In this document: positions 11,030-22,171 of the stretch, piece after piece
How positions within the stretch are numbered: position 1 is the first letter of the stretch
Layout: each line of letters starts with the position of its first letter
Origin: Pseudisothecium myosuroides
Lineage: Eukaryota > Streptophyta > Bryopsida > Hypnales > Lembophyllaceae
Assembly: GCA_951799445.1 (NCBI GenBank)
Contig: OX637292.1
Span: 16,247,296-16,311,295 of the forward strand
DNA length: 64,000 nucleotides
Direction of reading: 5' to 3'
The notes under the pieces: model-generated
Seen by the model: only the letters and a program-made list of their open reading frames with translations
Told to the model about the DNA's origin: nothing
Databases searched by the model: none
Program-made: the position numbers and the translations under genes

Positions 11030-13219
11030 CTAGGCTGATGGTTCCAAAGAAGGTGACGACAAGTTATTCAAGAGAGCCACTTGTGAGAATTCCCATGAAC
11101 GGTAGAATCCCAAAGGCTTAGTGGCTGGTAAGGAAGGCATTGGTATAGAGGTGACAGTGGATATATTCTTCATAATGTGTTCTATCTCTTGCAAGATTCC
11201 ATTCACTTGTGCCATAGGTGGTCGAGCTTTTGGATTGGGAAGGCAACATAAGAGCCCCAAACGAAGAAGGTTGACAACCACTAACTTTTGAACTTCAATG
11301 TCCACATCCACAACTGTTGATGTGGCTATATTGCTTTGATTCACACCATGAGAGTTTGGAGATGAAGGAAGAGAATCAAGAGTCTCAAATAGCCTTGGAT
11401 CTACCACACTCATCAATGCTTGAGCCTCATGAGCTTGCCAAACGGTGTGCAACAACACAAGATCATCTGTCTCTGTTGCTTGAATATCCAAAGGACGCCT
11501 TCCGCACACCACTTCCAATACCAAGGTGCCAAAACTAAAGACATCAGATTCCTTGGTAGCTTTGCTAGTGTAGGGTATTTCCGGAGCCATGTAGCCAAGA
11601 GTTCCCGCTGCCAAAGTGGTTCTATCTGGCTTATGATGATCCATTAAGCGAGCAAGTCCAAAGTCTCCTAGTTGAGCCTTGAAATCCACATCCAGAAGCA
11701 CATTGCTGGACTTGATGTCTCGATGCAAAATGCATTTTAGACAATCCTCGTGCAAGTATTCCAAAGCTGCCCCCACCCCTTCCAGAATGCAATGCCGTTT
11801 TTCCAAAGACAACAAGTTTTGTTGAAAACATCCGCTCTTCTTGTGAAGCCAAGCATCGAGACTTCCGTTGGGCAAGTAGTCGTAAACCAAGAACAGCCGA
11901 CCTTTCTCTTGACACCAGCCCAGCAATTGCACCACATTCCGATGCCGAATTTGGCTGAGACTCGACACCTCCGCGTGGAAGACGGCCTTGGCCTGCTCTG
12001 ATTCCGAGAAGTTGATCTGTTTCACCGCAATCCAAGTGGTCCCTTCCACAAAGCCTCGATGAACCGATCCTGATCCACCACTTCCCAAGAGATTGCTTGC
12101 GTCGAAATTCGAAGTGGCCTTCCGAAGCTCAGCATACGAGAACACATGCGGTCCAGCCGCAGGATCACGTATGGATCTGGATCTGTTGTGGTCTCGGAAT
12201 GACCTGGCATGCAAAGAGATCATCCAGAGCATCACCAGCATCACCACCGTTCCCAAGACCCCTATCATGATCCCTACATCTTTTCTCGTCTTGGAAAATT
12301 GGAGGTGACTGAGGAAGGAAGGGACGGTCAACTCTGAAATTCCAGGACTGAAGAAACTCCACGACAAGACCTCGTGCTCTTCGAAATGGTTGACACCAGA
12401 ATTTCCCCAATACGTGAGGTACACCTCATCTCCGATCTCCTTGGCCAAATTATAATTCGGGATGCGCAGCAGAGGATGCAGAGGCTTCGTCACGTTCGGC
12501 TCGGACCCATTCGCCAGGCGCACTTCCAGGGTCTTGGAGGCGCTCGTGAAGTCCATCCAAGCCGTGAAAACTCTCCCATTGGAGAAGTACGAGCAGTGGG
12601 TGCGATTGAGGCCACAGAGATTGTGTGAATATGCGGGGTTCCCTATCTCGTGGTCGGAACTTTTCATGATCTGGATGTAATTGTTGCTGAAGACATCGCG
12701 ATAGGGAGCATACTCCGTGTTAATCAGCAAGCCCAAACCTCCAGGATTGAAGATCCCGGTTTCATTTCGGGTACCGGCGCAACTGTTAAAAGCATCGAAT
12801 CGACAATGACTGTTATTCATGATCCAGGGCTGGCTTTTAGTGCTCATAAGAAAGAAGCCCAATCCGGACCCCGACGTTGGATTCTCACTGGCATCCCAAG
12901 GCTCCCCGTAAGTGGTGAAAGAAAAGGAGAACGACGTGTTGAAAGAAGCCGTTCGCCCGGTGGCCACCCCCTGAATGCGCACTTCTTGCTTATGGATCAA
13001 CTCCCCGCAACTACCGGTCGTCTGCTTCCTGGCGGCGGCGTTGAGGATGGGCGATTGATGGGCGGGGTTGTGATCCGCGTCTCCAAAGACCATGAGGTGG
13101 TCGTCTCCCGGGAAGGACGGGAACTTGATGGCGATGCCAACTGCGAGACGCAACTCGGCAAAGAAGAGGATGAGAGTCATGAGAGCACATAGAAGCTTGT
13201 CGCAGTGAACACTCTTCAT
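11030..13219 (-). CDS. L-type lectin receptor-like serine/threonine kinase, single exon
   Basis: A complete 729-residue intronless frame, typical in length for L-type lectin receptor kinases of the plasma membrane, which couple an extracellular legume-lectin-fold domain to a cytosolic kinase in immunity and development. Residues 1-28 are a signal peptide. Residues about 30-300 form the lectin domain (NTSFSFSF, GSGLGFFLM), with a degenerate metal/sugar site: the usual EFDT...N...D pattern is only partly present. Residues about 315-337 form the membrane helix, and basic residues follow. The kinase spans about 374-680 with GSGGSGSVHRG, catalytic lysine K400 (IAVKQ), HRDIKSSN (D501), DFGLARL (D519) and GTLGYMAPE, all intact, so it should be active. 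Methionine 1 directly precedes the signal peptide. An imperfect copy of the start region lies 126 bp upstream. The ligand is unknown. Confidence 0.95.
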   Translation of the reverse strand: MKSVHCDKLLCALMTLILFFAELRLAVGIAIKFPSFPGDDHLMVFGDADHNPAHQSPILNAAARKQTTGSCGELIHKQEVRIQGVATGRTASFNTSFSFSFTTYGEPWDASENPTSGSGLGFFLMSTKSQPWIMNNSHCRFDAFNSCAGTRNETGIFNPGGLGLLINTEYAPYRDVFSNNYIQIMKSSDHEIGNPAYSHNLCGLNRTHCSYFSNGRVFTAWMDFTSASKTLEVRLANGSEPNVTKPLHPLLRIPNYNLAKEIGDEVYLTYWGNSGVNHFEEHEVLSWSFFSPGISELTVPSFLSHLQFSKTRKDVGIMIGVLGTVVMLVMLWMISLHARSFRDHNRSRSIRDPAAGPHVFSYAELRKATSNFDASNLLGSGGSGSVHRGFVEGTTWIAVKQINFSESEQAKAVFHAEVSSLSQIRHRNVVQLLGWCQEKGRLFLVYDYLPNGSLDAWLHKKSGCFQQNLLSLEKRHCILEGVGAALEYLHEDCLKCILHRDIKSSNVLLDVDFKAQLGDFGLARLMDHHKPDRTTLAAGTLGYMAPEIPYTSKATKESDVFSFGTLVLEVVCGRRPLDIQATETDDLVLLHTVWQAHEAQALMSVVDPRLFETLDSLPSSPNSHGVNQSNIATSTVVDVDIEVQKLVVVNLLRLGLLCCLPNPKARPPMAQVNGILQEIEHIMKNISTVTSIPMPSLPATKPLGFYRSWEFSQVALLNNLSSPSLEPSA

Positions 13220-13391
13220 CTGTAACCAATTGCAATCTGCTCAAAGGAACAAGATCTTCTCATGCAGATCGACGAAACTCGGCAGACAAGATGATGAGAC
13301 TAGCTAGTGCATAGAATCGTGTTACATGTAGTGAACACTCTTCAAGTCAGCCATAAATCAATTGCAATGATCTGCTCAAAGGGACATGATT
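13205..13391 (-). repeat. Tandem duplication of the lectin kinase start and leader
   Basis: The blocks 13205-13256 and 13331-13391 share 'gtgaacactcttca', 'caattgcaa' and 'ctgctcaaagg.aca' with a 126-bp period. The first covers the initiator codon of the lectin kinase; in the second the corresponding codon reads TTG. The duplicated stretch is therefore the 5' leader plus the first codons. Confidence 0.7.
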
Positions 13392-13852
13392 CCCATATGG
13401 AAGCTCCTGCCTAGCGGATTCTTGAGGCATTCAACTGTAGATGTCGGGAAGTGTGGACCTTCACTTGCATTTTGTTTGGCATCGCTTGCTTCAAAATGGA
13501 CATTTACTGGTTGAGTAGGGTTCCTTTTTTAAACAATATCCACACGTAGAAATGGGCGCACGTAGAAAAGATTACCTCCAACTTAAATCACAAGGTGCAT
13601 CACCTAGATCTCCAAAATCACAGTGAGGCATCCTTTCTACATGACTGAACTTTCTACGCGAGTCTAAGTGTAACAATCTCTATTGTATATTATTCTAAAG
13701 TTCTCTTCTTAATCCCTTTAGGACCACTGACCACAAGTAGTCTAGTATATTTCCAAAATTGAAAAGATGTATTATAAAATGCAACTTAGAATAATAATTC
13801 AATGATGGCTCTTGAACAACAGTTGGGTCATTGTAAGAAAGAGTGGATTAGT

Positions 13853-14371
13853 CCCGGGTACGTAACTCCCATATTATATGGCCCTGATTATAATCACTTA
13901 TAATGCATTTTAGTCTAATTTCAAGGGATACAATTTGTTTTAATGTAGAAAACTCTTGTAGCCCTTTTAACAAGGAATCCAAAAACGTAAATATATATAT
14001 ATGAAATGATATTTCTTTGGGGACAATAATAGCATTAAAAAACTAATTATATGAGTTTTTTTAATACATGTATCATGGGACAAGCTACCCAACTTTTTGG
14101 GCTTTTTAATAAAATTTTAATTTTAATTGGAGGGAACTTTTTGTAAAGAATTTTTAAAACTATGCATAGGTGTTTCAATTCTTCATATATATTGTTAGTT
14201 TTTTCCTCATATGTATGCAATTGAACATTTTCTACATTTAATTTTTTTTTAATTTAGTCTTCATCCAGCTTTTTGGTCTTTTTAATTTGATATAATTTTT
14301 ACAAAAGCCGTCCTCAGAGCCGTTTTAATGCCGATGACCCCTGTGTATAATACATGAGTTGCGTACCCGGG
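13853..14371. mobile_element. Nonautonomous element U with 8-bp target duplication
   Basis: A 519-bp unit with ends CCCGGGTACGTAACTC and inverted CCCGGGTACGCAACTC, flanked on both sides by a perfect GGATTAGT. The 8-bp duplication fits hAT-type transposition. It is inserted within the left arm of S1. There is no coding frame. Confidence 0.75.
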
Positions 14372-14749
14372 GGATTAGTGGGTACTAGTTATTTGTCACG
14401 AGTGGAAAGCTGAAGCTTTCTTTTGCAATAACTTTCTAATCATGACTCGTATGAATTTGAATTTTTTATTGGAGATGGCTATCTTGAGCGCAAGCATGTC
14501 TCATATTTTTCAAAACTTGAAAAAATTCATTTTATATTTAAAAATCAATTAAATTAATTTTTCACTTTTGGGGTTTTAAGGGGTTTTAGTACTATGGAGT
14601 CCCCAATTTTAATGATCTAGAGCTGAAATTTCTATAATCTATTTCCGTAATAAGAAGTCATATTTCTATGAAGAGGCATTTCAAAATGTTTTATTTATGT
14701 CTTCTACATTCATGCAAAGAAGACTCCCTTGGGTGCTCAATTCTAAACA

Positions 14750-15666
14750 TTAACCCCTAAAGGACCAAGGCATTTTCTGGCTCCAAAACCACTAAAAACT
14801 ACCATTTTTGTTGCGATCACTCCCTAAACCAAAAAGAACTTTTAAGAAAAAAAATCTAACCGTAGGATCTTGTACTTCACTTGTCTCAGATTGTGTGATA
14901 AAACTTTCATGAAGTTTAACCATACGGATTGAAAGATATTAGCATTTGAAGTTGGAAAAAGAAGATTTTTTGAATTGTGGCCTGCAATTTCAGATGACTT
15001 TGACGGCTACTTGTGGATTTTTTTGCATTACACACCATAAAGTTAAAAAAATTTATGTTGAAAATTTGAGTTGAGAGTTGGGGAAAAAAATGTCAAAATG
15101 TCAAAATTTGATTTTCACATATAAAAAAATTGTTAAGTAGAAGTAGGTCCAAAATTGAACAAAACACTAAATCGTTAATAGCTCTTAGGTGGAATTAAAA
15201 CACCATGATCCCAATGGTGGGATTTTTCTTGAAAACAAACTTAACCTTTTCAGAAAAAAAAATTGAAATTTGCATTCAAAAAATGAATTCTATAAGTTGT
15301 TTTTTGAAGAAGATGCTTAGATTGCCCAAAAAATAAGATTGTCCATAACTTTCTCATTCTACGTTCAAATAGAATGAATCAAAGCTTCAAATGTAGACAA
15401 AAACATGATCTTTGAGGAAAATTTTAAAAAAAAAAAAATCAACTTTTTAAAGTTTTCTTTTTAGCCCGGCAAATTGCTTTTTTGACTTTGGGTGGCATAA
15501 CTTTTGCTCCCGAGCACCAATTGAAAAAAATTATATGTTTAGAAAGCTACCGTGATTTTTTATCTTCATAAAAAGTTTCAAAAAATCAAGTCACAATTTC
15601 AAGTTGCACGAGCCTGCCCAAAATCCCAAGTGTCCCCTGAGGGGACTTTGGTCCTTTAGGGGTTAA
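14750..15666. mobile_element. TTAA-target element A (piggyBac-like MITE)
   Basis: 917 bp, starting TTAACCCCTAAAGGACCAAG and ending with its inverted copy GACTTTGGTCCTTTAGGGGTTAA in pieces (…TTTAGGGGTTAA). TTAA is both the boundary and the target duplication. The orientation is opposite to that of B. The interior is noncoding and closely related to B and C. It is nested in S1. Confidence 0.85.
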
Positions 15667-16262
15667 AGATGGTTTCAAGATCCTTCTTTTGGTGCAATCT
15701 CTTTAAATGTCAAGTATCTGTTTTTTGGCCATTTTGCACTTTTCTAGTTTTTTTTCTTAGAGAATTTTTTTGTGTTTTTCCTTCATAGGATAACTTCTTT
15801 TTACAAATGTATACAATGTTTATAGTTTGAGTATTTTCTTTAAAATGTTTTTCTAATTATATAGTATTTTCCCTCCAAAGGCTAAAAGTAGCCAAAGTGG
15901 ATTAAAAAAAATGGACACTCTTTCTTGCAACGACCCAGTTGTAAAATATGATTTATAGGTCATATCCATATGATTAGATCACTTAGTCTACAAACCAATA
16001 TTTTTAATAAAATTTAAAGTCAAAAAAGGTGAATGCACAAAACACTTGCTCATTTTGTTGCATTTGGTCATTTGGGAAAGTAGTACTTGGAATACTATGA
16101 ACTTTAGGAATAAAATATTTAAAAATAAAATAAATGATGGATAATTAGAAGAGTACTTTGAGTATCATATTTTCAAAACTTTAGGTTCAAAAAAACTAAT
16201 GTTTAAAAGTTAAGTACAATATAAGCAAATTGGAAATTTCAGCGTAAAAGATGCTTTGATAT

Positions 16263-17167
16263 TTAACCCCTAAAAGACCAATGTCCTCATGGGGGACATT
16301 TGGGATTTTGGGCAGATTCATGCAACCTGAAATTTTGACCTGTTTTTTTGAAACTTTTTTTGAAGATAGGAAATCACAGTAGCTTTTTAAAAATAAAAAT
16401 AAAATTTCAATCAGTGCCCGGGAGCAAAAGTTATGCCATCCGAAGTCAAAAAAGAAATTCGCCAGGCTAAAAAGAAAACTTTAAAAATTTATCTCAAAGA
16501 TCATGTTTTTGTCTACATTTGAAGCTTTGATTCATTCTATTTGGACTCAAAATGAGAAAGTTATGGACAATCTTGTTTTTCGGACAATCTAAGCATCTTC
16601 TTCAAAAAACAACTTATAGAATTCATTTTTTGAATGCAAATTTCAAATTTTTTCAATTTTTTTTTTTGAAAAGGTTAAGTTTGTTTTCAAGAACAATCCC
16701 ACCATTGGGATCATGGTATTTTAATTCCACCTAAGGGCTATTAACGATTTAGTGTTTTGTTCAATTTTGGACCTACTTCTACTTAACAATTTTTTTATAT
16801 GTAAAAATCAAATTTTGACATTCTGAAATTTTTTTCCCCGACTCTCAACTCAAATGTTCAACATAAAAAAATTTAACTTTATAGTGTGTAGTGCAAAAAA
16901 TTCCACAAATGGCCGTCAAAGTCATCTGAAATTGTAGGTCACAATTCAAAAAAACTTCTTTTTCCAACTTCAAATGCTAATATCTTCCAATCCGTATGGT
17001 CAAACTTCATGAAATTTTTACCACATGATCTAAGACAAATGAAATACAAGATCCTACGGTTAGATTCTAGGAAAAAAGTTTTATTTGGTTTAGGAAGTGA
17101 TCGTAGCAGAAATGGCAGTTTTTAGTGGTTTTGGAGCCAGAAAATGCCTTGGTCCTTTAGGGGTTAA
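16263..17167. mobile_element. TTAA-target element B (piggyBac-like MITE)
   Basis: 905 bp, TTAACCCCTAAAAGACC at the left and GGTCCTTTAGGGGTTAA at the right. It aligns along its whole length with A in reverse orientation, only ~600 bp away, so A and B could pair as a large hairpin. No transposase. Confidence 0.85.
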
Positions 17168-17273
17168 ATTGTTAGAAAATTGAGTGTAAACGTTCAAAAA
17201 ATAAAACAAATGTAGGCCATTTCTTAAAACTTTATAGAGATAAGATTCAACTAACAAAGTCATGGAATCATAT

Positions 17274-17533
17274 GGAATTTTGTTATAATGGCCCCATTTT
17301 GCAACTTTGGCACTTTGATGGTTTACATAGTCCAGTCTGAAATGTATACTTGTCCTAAATGGCACTTTTACGGTTTAGATTGCCTGGTTTGAATGTATTC
17401 CTATCTAAGATGGCACTTTTGCGGTTTAGACCGCCCAGTCTAAAATGTATATCTATCCTAGATGGCACTTTTACAATTTAGATCGCGCGGTCTGAAAATG
17501 GAGTATGAAATAACGCCATTTCAACAAAATTCC
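17274..17533. mobile_element. MITE-like foldback element M3
   Basis: 260 bp with inverted ends related to GGAATTTTGTTATAATGG. The interior is built of about four diverged ~60-bp subrepeats of the type 'tatcctagatggcacttttac', each followed by 'ggtttaga.cg'. It belongs to the M family. Confidence 0.6.
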
Positions 17534-17943
17534 CTATAACTTTCTTATTGAATGTCTAAAAATGAACACTCAAGAGAGCCTTATTTGCACCTATGTGGAA
17601 GACAAGGAAATTACATCTTTTAGAAATCCCTCAACAAATAGATATAATCTTAGTGGAAGAACCTTCTTTCATAATTTCCAAGTGAGATTCATGGTTTCGG
17701 TAAAATGCATAGGAAACACTAGTCTTATTTTGAGACAAAAAAAGTACTAAAAAACACCTAAACAAATAAAAATAATAATTTTGAATATTATATGATTTTT
17801 TTTTAATTAAAAAAAATATAGAATACTTTTGAGATTGTATAATATACTTTTTGTATTAATTTCAAATACATTGACTCCATACCCTAAATGTTATGCTTGC
17901 ATTTGAGTTGGCCACACAACAAATTGTACAAAATAGTACAAAT

Positions 17944-18147
17944 GGAAAATTTTGTTAAAATGGTAGTATTCCATATGCCATTTTTCCATTTATTTTCTCC
18001 TTTAACATCAATTTTGTTAACTTGACATATTTCCACAAACTTGGCACTTTTACGATGAAATCTATACAAGGCCTAGAGTTTACAGCTTTGTACAGATGAA
18101 TCACAATTTTTGGCACCCTCAATTGTGCCAATTTAATGAAATTATCC
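17944..18147. mobile_element. MITE-like foldback element M4
   Basis: 204 bp with inverted ends related to GGAAAATTTTGTTAAAATGG, and inner motifs as in M1-M3. A degenerate M relative also lies near 21878-21996. Noncoding. Confidence 0.55.
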
Positions 18148-18211
18148 ATTTTCACCCTTTTGCGCCATTTTAATGGAATACTGCCAATTTAAAGAAGTAT
18201 TGGTTACAAGT

Positions 18212-19047
18212 GGGTGATTGCAAGAAACAAGTGCCCTATTTTGTATCACACATTCAATGTTGAAGTTGTTTTGTGCCATAATCATTGCAAAAATGATTGA
18301 ATGAGTATGAAATTCAAAAGCAAGCTTTCTATAGTAATAGAAAATGTATTTGAATTATTCAATTTCTTCAAAATTTATTCAATAGGTGAGATTGAATTTT
18401 AAATATATATTACACATGTGGTTTGGGTAGTTATTAGTACTATCGAGTACCTTTTCTGAAGAATTACGTTGTCAAATTTGGTTGGCTAGCTCTTCTAATA
18501 GAAATACACATTCTAAGGAGAAAGATTTCCAAAAACATGTTCCAAGTGTATTTTGCATTGGCCTGAAGTATCCTACATTCAAGTTGAATTTATATTGAAT
18601 TAAAAATGTTCTTTTAGTTCGAGCTTTGATCTTGCTGCTTTGCTTTTATTAGACAACAATGGCCACTTTTAAAATAAAATTTTCAAATTCATTTTCAAAT
18701 TTTTAAAAAAAAAATGTGGAAGTCTCATTTTGTAGCATAAATTGTAGCATGTGGCTCAAAATAATACTTTAGGGTACACAGAAAGATTCAATAGAAATGA
18801 TGAAGCTCATAATGCTTCTAATGTGCCAATGTGAATGAATTGTATTTATGGCAAATTAAGCATTTCTATCCATCTTTGCCATCTAATGATGAACATCACA
18901 TGTTGTCAAAATCTAGTAGATTTGAAATCCAATCGATTGTTTAGATTTCATATTTTGTGCCTCCAATAGTATTGAAGGTAACTTGTAGTACAAAAAGTAC
19001 TAAAAGGCTGAAAATCTAAATAGTACAAGTGTTTCTTGCAATCACCC
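18212..19047. mobile_element. TIR element S2
   Basis: 836 bp with ends GGGTGATTGCAAGAAACA and the inverted copy, flanked on both sides by AAGT. The ends match those of S1 in the core GGGT..TTG.AAGAAA, and both show a 4-bp flanking repeat (AGTT for S1). No open frame, so nonautonomous. Confidence 0.65.
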
Positions 19048-19241
19048 AAGTGTTTCTTTCATCCAAAATTGAAAATCCCTTCTAAAATTGATTGGACTAG
19101 ATTGAATATTTGTAGTTTTTGCAAGAACATTTTTTTCCTTTAATTTCAAAAAAATTTAATCTCTAATCACAGTGATTTTTAAAGATTTCTATTTTACCTT
19201 TTTATTCAAGTTATTTTAGAAGGGTCTATTTTTGAACTAAA

Positions 19242-19300
19242 GGGTCATTGCAAGAAAGTCAGAGTGTCCATTTTTGTTCCACTTTGTTCTATTTTCAGCT
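19242..19300. mobile_element. Single end of an S-type element
   Basis: GGGTCATTGCAAGAAAG followed by 'tcagagtgtccatttttg' matches the terminal 40 bp of S1. I could not find a matching inverted right end downstream. Confidence 0.4.
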
Positions 19301-19621
19301 AGTATTGCCAGTACTATGACCTTTTGGAAACAAATTTGTTTGGGAGGACTTTGTGGGAAAGATATTTCACTAAAAATTGATCTTGAAGCCATCTTCAATG
19401 TTCAGAAATGTGTGCGGAAGGGAGTCCTATTTGCACAAACGTGAAGGGCATAAAATAATATATTCTTAGATGCCCCTTGATATAAAACATGTCTATTCCT
19501 ATAGTAGGTGGACACGAGTGCAAAAACGTGAGATCAATTACATGGTGAGTGATTGGTTGCAATAATTTTTCAAGGTTAGAGAGCAATTGTTTGTATCTCT
19601 GCAGCATTGATCTTACAAGTA

Positions 19622-19964
19622 AAGTAGGAGGTCCATAAATTGCTCATTTAAGAGTTGAAACTGAATTTGGGGAGGTGAAACATCTCAAAATATTTTTCTG
19701 TTAATTTCCCTTGAAAGACAAGAGGAATTGGCATCTAACCCAAGTCATTTCATATTTTTGGAGCTTTCTGGAATTAGTTATGAAATTTTGAAGTCGAAGG
19801 GGCAAAGGCCTCTAAAATCGCCCACCCCCTAAAATGTACACTATTTGTACATTGCTGAAGGCTATGAAAAAGCAACATGTACAAGCAGTGTACATTTGAG
19901 TAGGGTGGGCGATTTTAGAGCTTGTGCAATTTTAGAGCCTGTGTGATTTCAGAACCTCCTACCT
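19622..19964. mobile_element. TA-target foldback MITE I
   Basis: 343 bp with inverted ends of the type AGGTAGGAGG and flanking TA on each side. The centre carries several TGTACA palindromes ('aaaatgtacac', 'tgtacaag', 'gtgtacattt'). Noncoding. Same family as J and K; the TA target is confirmed by the empty site for K. Confidence 0.75.
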
Positions 19965-20150
19965 TACCATTGTCTTCCTGCCTTGGTTCTGTGACTGAAG
20001 TGGAAATAACAAGAGAGATTGATTGGCAAGCACTCTAACTTCAACTAATGCACGTGTTCCTGTGACTTAACTTAGACTTTAGAATGCTCACAACAGGTTA
20101 ATACTTGTAACTTCTGTACCAAGTGAAGCCAATCCATATCACTCTGTCTA

Positions 20151-20465
20151 AGGTAGGAGGCTTGAACTCCGACAGGGCATTTTGAACCGAACAGGACACA
20201 GAGGTACATTTTGCTTTTTTCAATTAATCAAAATGTACAAACGATGTACATTTTAGGAGGTGGTCGCTTTTGGAGCCCTATGGCATTTCAACTTCAAAAT
20301 TTCATAACTAATTCCACAAAGCTCCAAAAAATATGAAAGAACTTGTGCCACATGCCATTTCTTCTTGTCTTTCAAGGAAAATTTACTGAAAAATATTTCA
20401 AGATGTTTTACCTCCCCAAAATTCAGGTTCAGCGCTTAGATGGTCGCTTTATGGACCTCCTACCT
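20151..20465. mobile_element. TA-target foldback MITE J
   Basis: 315 bp with AGGTAGGAGGC at the left and GACCTCCTACCT at the right, flanked by TA. The inner palindromes around TGTACA and the block 'aaaatttcataactaattcca' are shared, in inverted orientation, with I and K. It lies ~190 bp from I in opposite orientation. Confidence 0.75.
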
Positions 20466-20746
20466 TACCACACTTCCAGATTTTTGTGGCATGTTATTTC
20501 TAACGACAAATTCAGCTCATCTCTATTCAAGTTAATAATGTTCGATGGCAAAGTGTAGGTACTTTTTGATTCAGAGCTAGTGCTTGACATTTGCTTCAGT
20601 TGAATTCCCAGAGGAATACAGCTTCAGAAGACAGGCAGCGAAGATTTCGGCTCTCCTTCCAGCTATATGTTACAAGTGACATGACGCAAACGTGCCTAAG
20701 GAAATTGGATGAACTCAGAAGTGCTCAATGAAGCTGCCATTGTCAC

Positions 20747-20875
20747 CCGGGCTTTTTTTTTGGACCCGTGTCCCTCCCTGTGGCTTCACTGCACAGGCCA
20801 ATTTTTGGAGGGACAGAGTCGGAGTGGCCAGATTTGGCAGAATGTGGCGAAATTTCGCCAGAAAAAAAAGCCCTG
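20747..20875. mobile_element. Very short hAT-like MITE R
   Basis: 129 bp with inverted ends CCGGGCTTTTTTTTTGG and CCAGAAAAAAAAGCCCTG. The flanks ATTGTCAC and ATCGTCAC are an 8-bp target duplication with one mismatch. Read outward, the right end begins CAGGG, as in many hAT elements. Confidence 0.6.
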
Positions 20876-20883
20876 ATCGTCAC

Positions 20884-22171
20884 TGCAATTCCACATTTCT
20901 GCAGCAATGCAGACATTTATGAACCAAGTTTACTCCGATATTTACGATTGTATGGCCTTGAAGTACATTCAACTACACAAAGCTAGCAAACTAAGACAAG
21001 TATAGCTTTATGTTTCAGGTCGCTCCTGGAATTCTACCAAACAAGTTAACAAATTTTATATTAGCCCCACATAATGTGTAATATTTTGGGGGAAAAAAAC
21101 ATTTGAGTGATGATAGGGGCATATGGCAATCCATGGTGGAAGACCAAATCCTTCAATCAAATAGTCTTATGCATTTTGTATGAGGTGCAAACTTGTTGGG
21201 CATCCATAATCTAAGTTACAACCCGCCTTCTTTAGAAGTCTCAATATGGAGATGTTTCCAATAATGCCCCTTATTTTGTAATAATGTTGTTTGACAAGCT
21301 TGCTTACCTTGCTTCAAGTTAGAGTTTATGTGGCTCTACTAAATACCTTGTTGTATTAGCTTCCAGAAAAGCAATATTATAGTCTTAACCCCTGAAGAAA
21401 TATAGGTACCATTGTCCAATCTTTGGATTTACCTTGATCAATCTTGATTGCAAATTTATGATTTTAAATTTGAAAGTACACTATTTATTTTATTGAAAAA
21501 GAAAATGAGGCTTGAAAAAATTTCTTCTATTTCCTTTAAAAGTTTTGAATACATCCAAAAATTCAATAAGTCAAATTGCTAATGCAAGCTCTATATCAAT
21601 TAATTAATAGAATTCAATTACTCAATATTAAAAAATTATAAATTATAAATTTAGTAAAAGAGTGGTAAACAGACTTTTGACAACGTTCTTGAACTTAAAA
21701 ACAAAAATCCCATGCATGAGCGCCTCAAATCTGTCCCAACCACTACAAAATCAACCTCAAATAGATTTATGCATTACCATCACTTACTTGAAAGAATCTA
21801 GAGTCTCATCCACCATTCCATTGTAGATTGCAAATTGCAAATTAAGTTTCAATTTAGGAGAATCTAGTATAGATATGGCAAATTTTATTTAAATAGTGAT
21901 CATATTCCATATACTATTTTCAAATTGTGTGGTCTAAACCATCTAAGACAGATATAGATTGGCATGTTTCAATTGTATAACGAAATTCTTAACAATTTTT
22001 GTATTTTTAATCATTCTCTATTCTTTCTATTTAATAATTTTTCAAGCATGATTATGAATTTTTTTTTTGAAATTTTCATACATATTCTCAAATTATTTCT
22101 TTAACATATTATGGAGAATTTTAAGTTGTGGAATCTACACATTTTTTGATAAAAAGTTTGAAAGATGAAAC
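20884..22171. other. Intergenic, no gene seen
   Basis: AT-rich sequence. Only a decayed M-type element (about 21878-21996) and a lone TTAACCCCTGAAG motif near 21385 were noticed. Confidence 0.45.

Larger units (their letters stand above)
13825..15936. mobile_element. TIR element S1, interrupted by two younger elements
   Basis: The left end GGGTCATTGTAAGAAAGAGT and the inverted right end (read outward, GGGTCGTTGCAAGAAAGAGT) are near-perfect inverted repeats. Both ends are flanked by AGTT. The 2.1 kb span contains elements U and A; without them roughly 0.7 kb remains, with no open frame. S2 has related ends, and a lone end occurs at 19242. I cannot assign a superfamily. Confidence 0.6.

Noticed and set aside
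11317..13192. Long plus-strand open frames inside the lectin kinase
   Set aside because: They are shadows of the intact minus-strand gene with no family resemblance.
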